16,978 bases of DNA from Bdellovibrionales bacterium (GTDB lineage: Bacteria > Bdellovibrionota > Bdellovibrionia > Bdellovibrionales > UBA1609). The stretch's first letter is position 1; each line of letters starts with the position of its first letter. This document shows, in pieces, positions 16,374 through 16,978 of this stretch. The position numbers and the translations under genes were made by a program. The notes under the pieces are model-generated. The model saw only the letters and a list, made by a program, of their open reading frames with translations, was not told where the DNA came from and made no database searches. The stretch is taken from assembly GCA_028279085.1 (NCBI GenBank), contig JANQSX010000034.1:1-16978 (forward strand). Reading direction: 5' to 3'.

Positions 16374-16901
16374 TTATTGAAGTCCACCACCTTGAATCCA
16401 ACTTACAATCTGTTTTCTCTCTTCTTCTGTCATATCAAGACCATTACCTAGTGGCATTCCTTTTTCTTCATCGTCTTTGAGAGTCCACATTCTTTCATAC
16501 AATACCCCACTATCCACATAAGACTTAGCTACAGCATAATCTGTCCAATCGATTGTAGGTATTGCCGGTGGAGCACCAGGTACATGGCAGTATGCACAAT
16601 GTTTCTGAAATAAAGGCTGAATCTCAGAAAAAGTAACCTTTGGCTCTTCTTGTTGTGTGTCATCTCCACTACCTGTAGGATTTGTTACTGCTGTAGTTGC
16701 TCCACTGTCTGCCGCTTGTGCGCCTGTATCCACTGTTGCCGTCGCACCGCCATCCGCCGCAACACCTGCACCACCATCCGCAACACTGCCTGCATCAGCT
16801 TGTGCTGATCCCTCATCCAAAGGATGCTGTTCACCATTACAACTTATCAACAATCCTAAAACAGAAACCAACATAATCAATAAATAGATATATTTTTTCA
16901 T
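16374..16901 (-). CDS. Lipid-anchored mono-heme c-type cytochrome
   Basis: A 175-residue protein. Residues 1-20 form a lipoprotein signal peptide with lipobox LLISC; Cys21 would be acylated. Residues ~30-85 are a flexible Ala/Asp/Gly/Thr linker with repeated ADAG/DGG units (SVADGGAGVAADGGATATVD). Residues ~88-175 form a cytochrome domain: FSEIQPLFQKHCAYCHVPG with heme motif CAYCH (102-106), WTDYAVAKSYVDSG, and MPLGNGLDMTEEERKQIVSW. Met149 or Met157 is the probable distal ligand. The FSEIQPLFQ-CxxCH plus MTEEERKxIxxWI pattern resembles stand-alone cytochrome domains of the PSCyt1 type often seen in planctomycetes and myxobacteria. The partner is unknown; facing a soluble cytochrome gene, it could exchange electrons with it (inference). 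GAGGTG lies upstream of the ATG at good distance. Confidence 0.88.
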   Translation of the reverse strand: MKKYIYLLIMLVSVLGLLISCNGEQHPLDEGSAQADAGSVADGGAGVAADGGATATVDTGAQAADSGATTAVTNPTGSGDDTQQEEPKVTFSEIQPLFQKHCAYCHVPGAPPAIPTIDWTDYAVAKSYVDSGVLYERMWTLKDDEEKGMPLGNGLDMTEEERKQIVSWIQGGGLQ

Positions 16902-16948
16902 TTTCGCACCTCATTTTTTTTTGATTTTTTTTATTTAATAAAGTTAAC

Positions 16949-16954
16949 ATTATA
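16949..16954 (-). promoter_or_regulatory. Candidate -10 box of the lipoprotein cytochrome
   Basis: A perfect TATAAT on the minus strand about 48 bases before the ATG at 16901. No recognisable -35 hexamer is present at the right distance inside the window. The remaining edge sequence holds nothing else I can support. Confidence 0.25.
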
Positions 16955-16978
16955 TTTCAACCTATTACCATAAGATTA

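Noticed and set aside
16657..16887. 76-codon plus-strand frame opposite the lipoprotein cytochrome
   Set aside because: Antisense shadow of the DAG/DGG linker; low-complexity product without initiation signals.

Overview
The window is AT-rich DNA from a Gram-negative bacterium. It encodes an outer-membrane beta-barrel with a C-terminal Phe, two lipoprotein-type signal peptides, periplasmic c-type cytochromes and several Sec signal peptides. TTG and GTG starts are common. Two envelope proteins carry Ala/Asp/Gly-rich linkers of the DAG/DGG type that I associate with Myxococcota, Bdellovibrionota and related delta-like lineages. That placement is an inference; there is no rRNA or other phylogenetic marker here.

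Left part (1-3400): the 3' end of an outer-membrane barrel gene running in from outside the window, closed by a good hairpin terminator. A convergent gene follows for an exported single-pass protein with an Arg/Ser-rich tail, then a LysR-type regulator, then a small exported charged protein whose stop codon overlaps that of the regulator. The stretches 1786-2080 and 3397-3655 are AT-rich and I see no gene or convincing promoter in them.

Middle (3656-9992, minus strand): a two-gene operon encoding paralogous exported proteins of about 1040 and 1064 residues. Each has an N-terminal alpha/beta-hydrolase domain with an intact Ser-Asp-His triad, followed by more than 600 residues of mostly helical, coiled-coil-like sequence of unknown function. 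The catalytic halves are nearly gap-free and very similar, the C-terminal halves have diverged, and both end in the same ten residues.

Right part (10465-15865, plus strand): a divergent operon. It begins with a leucine-rich-repeat protein whose lipoprotein signal peptide lies in a different reading frame, so there is a frameshift, recoding or sequence error near 10580-10594. A 1287-residue multi-pass membrane protein of no recognised family follows 24 bases later. The 472-bp gap between the two large operons holds an inverted repeat that could be an operator.

Right edge (15957-16978): a small periplasmic class I cytochrome c with its own promoter, convergent with a lipid-anchored mono-heme c-type cytochrome.

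The strongest candidates for something undescribed are the pair of giant exported hydrolases and the facing LRR-lipoprotein/giant-membrane-protein operon. All are cell-envelope proteins. No mobile element, CRISPR array, tRNA or rRNA was seen.
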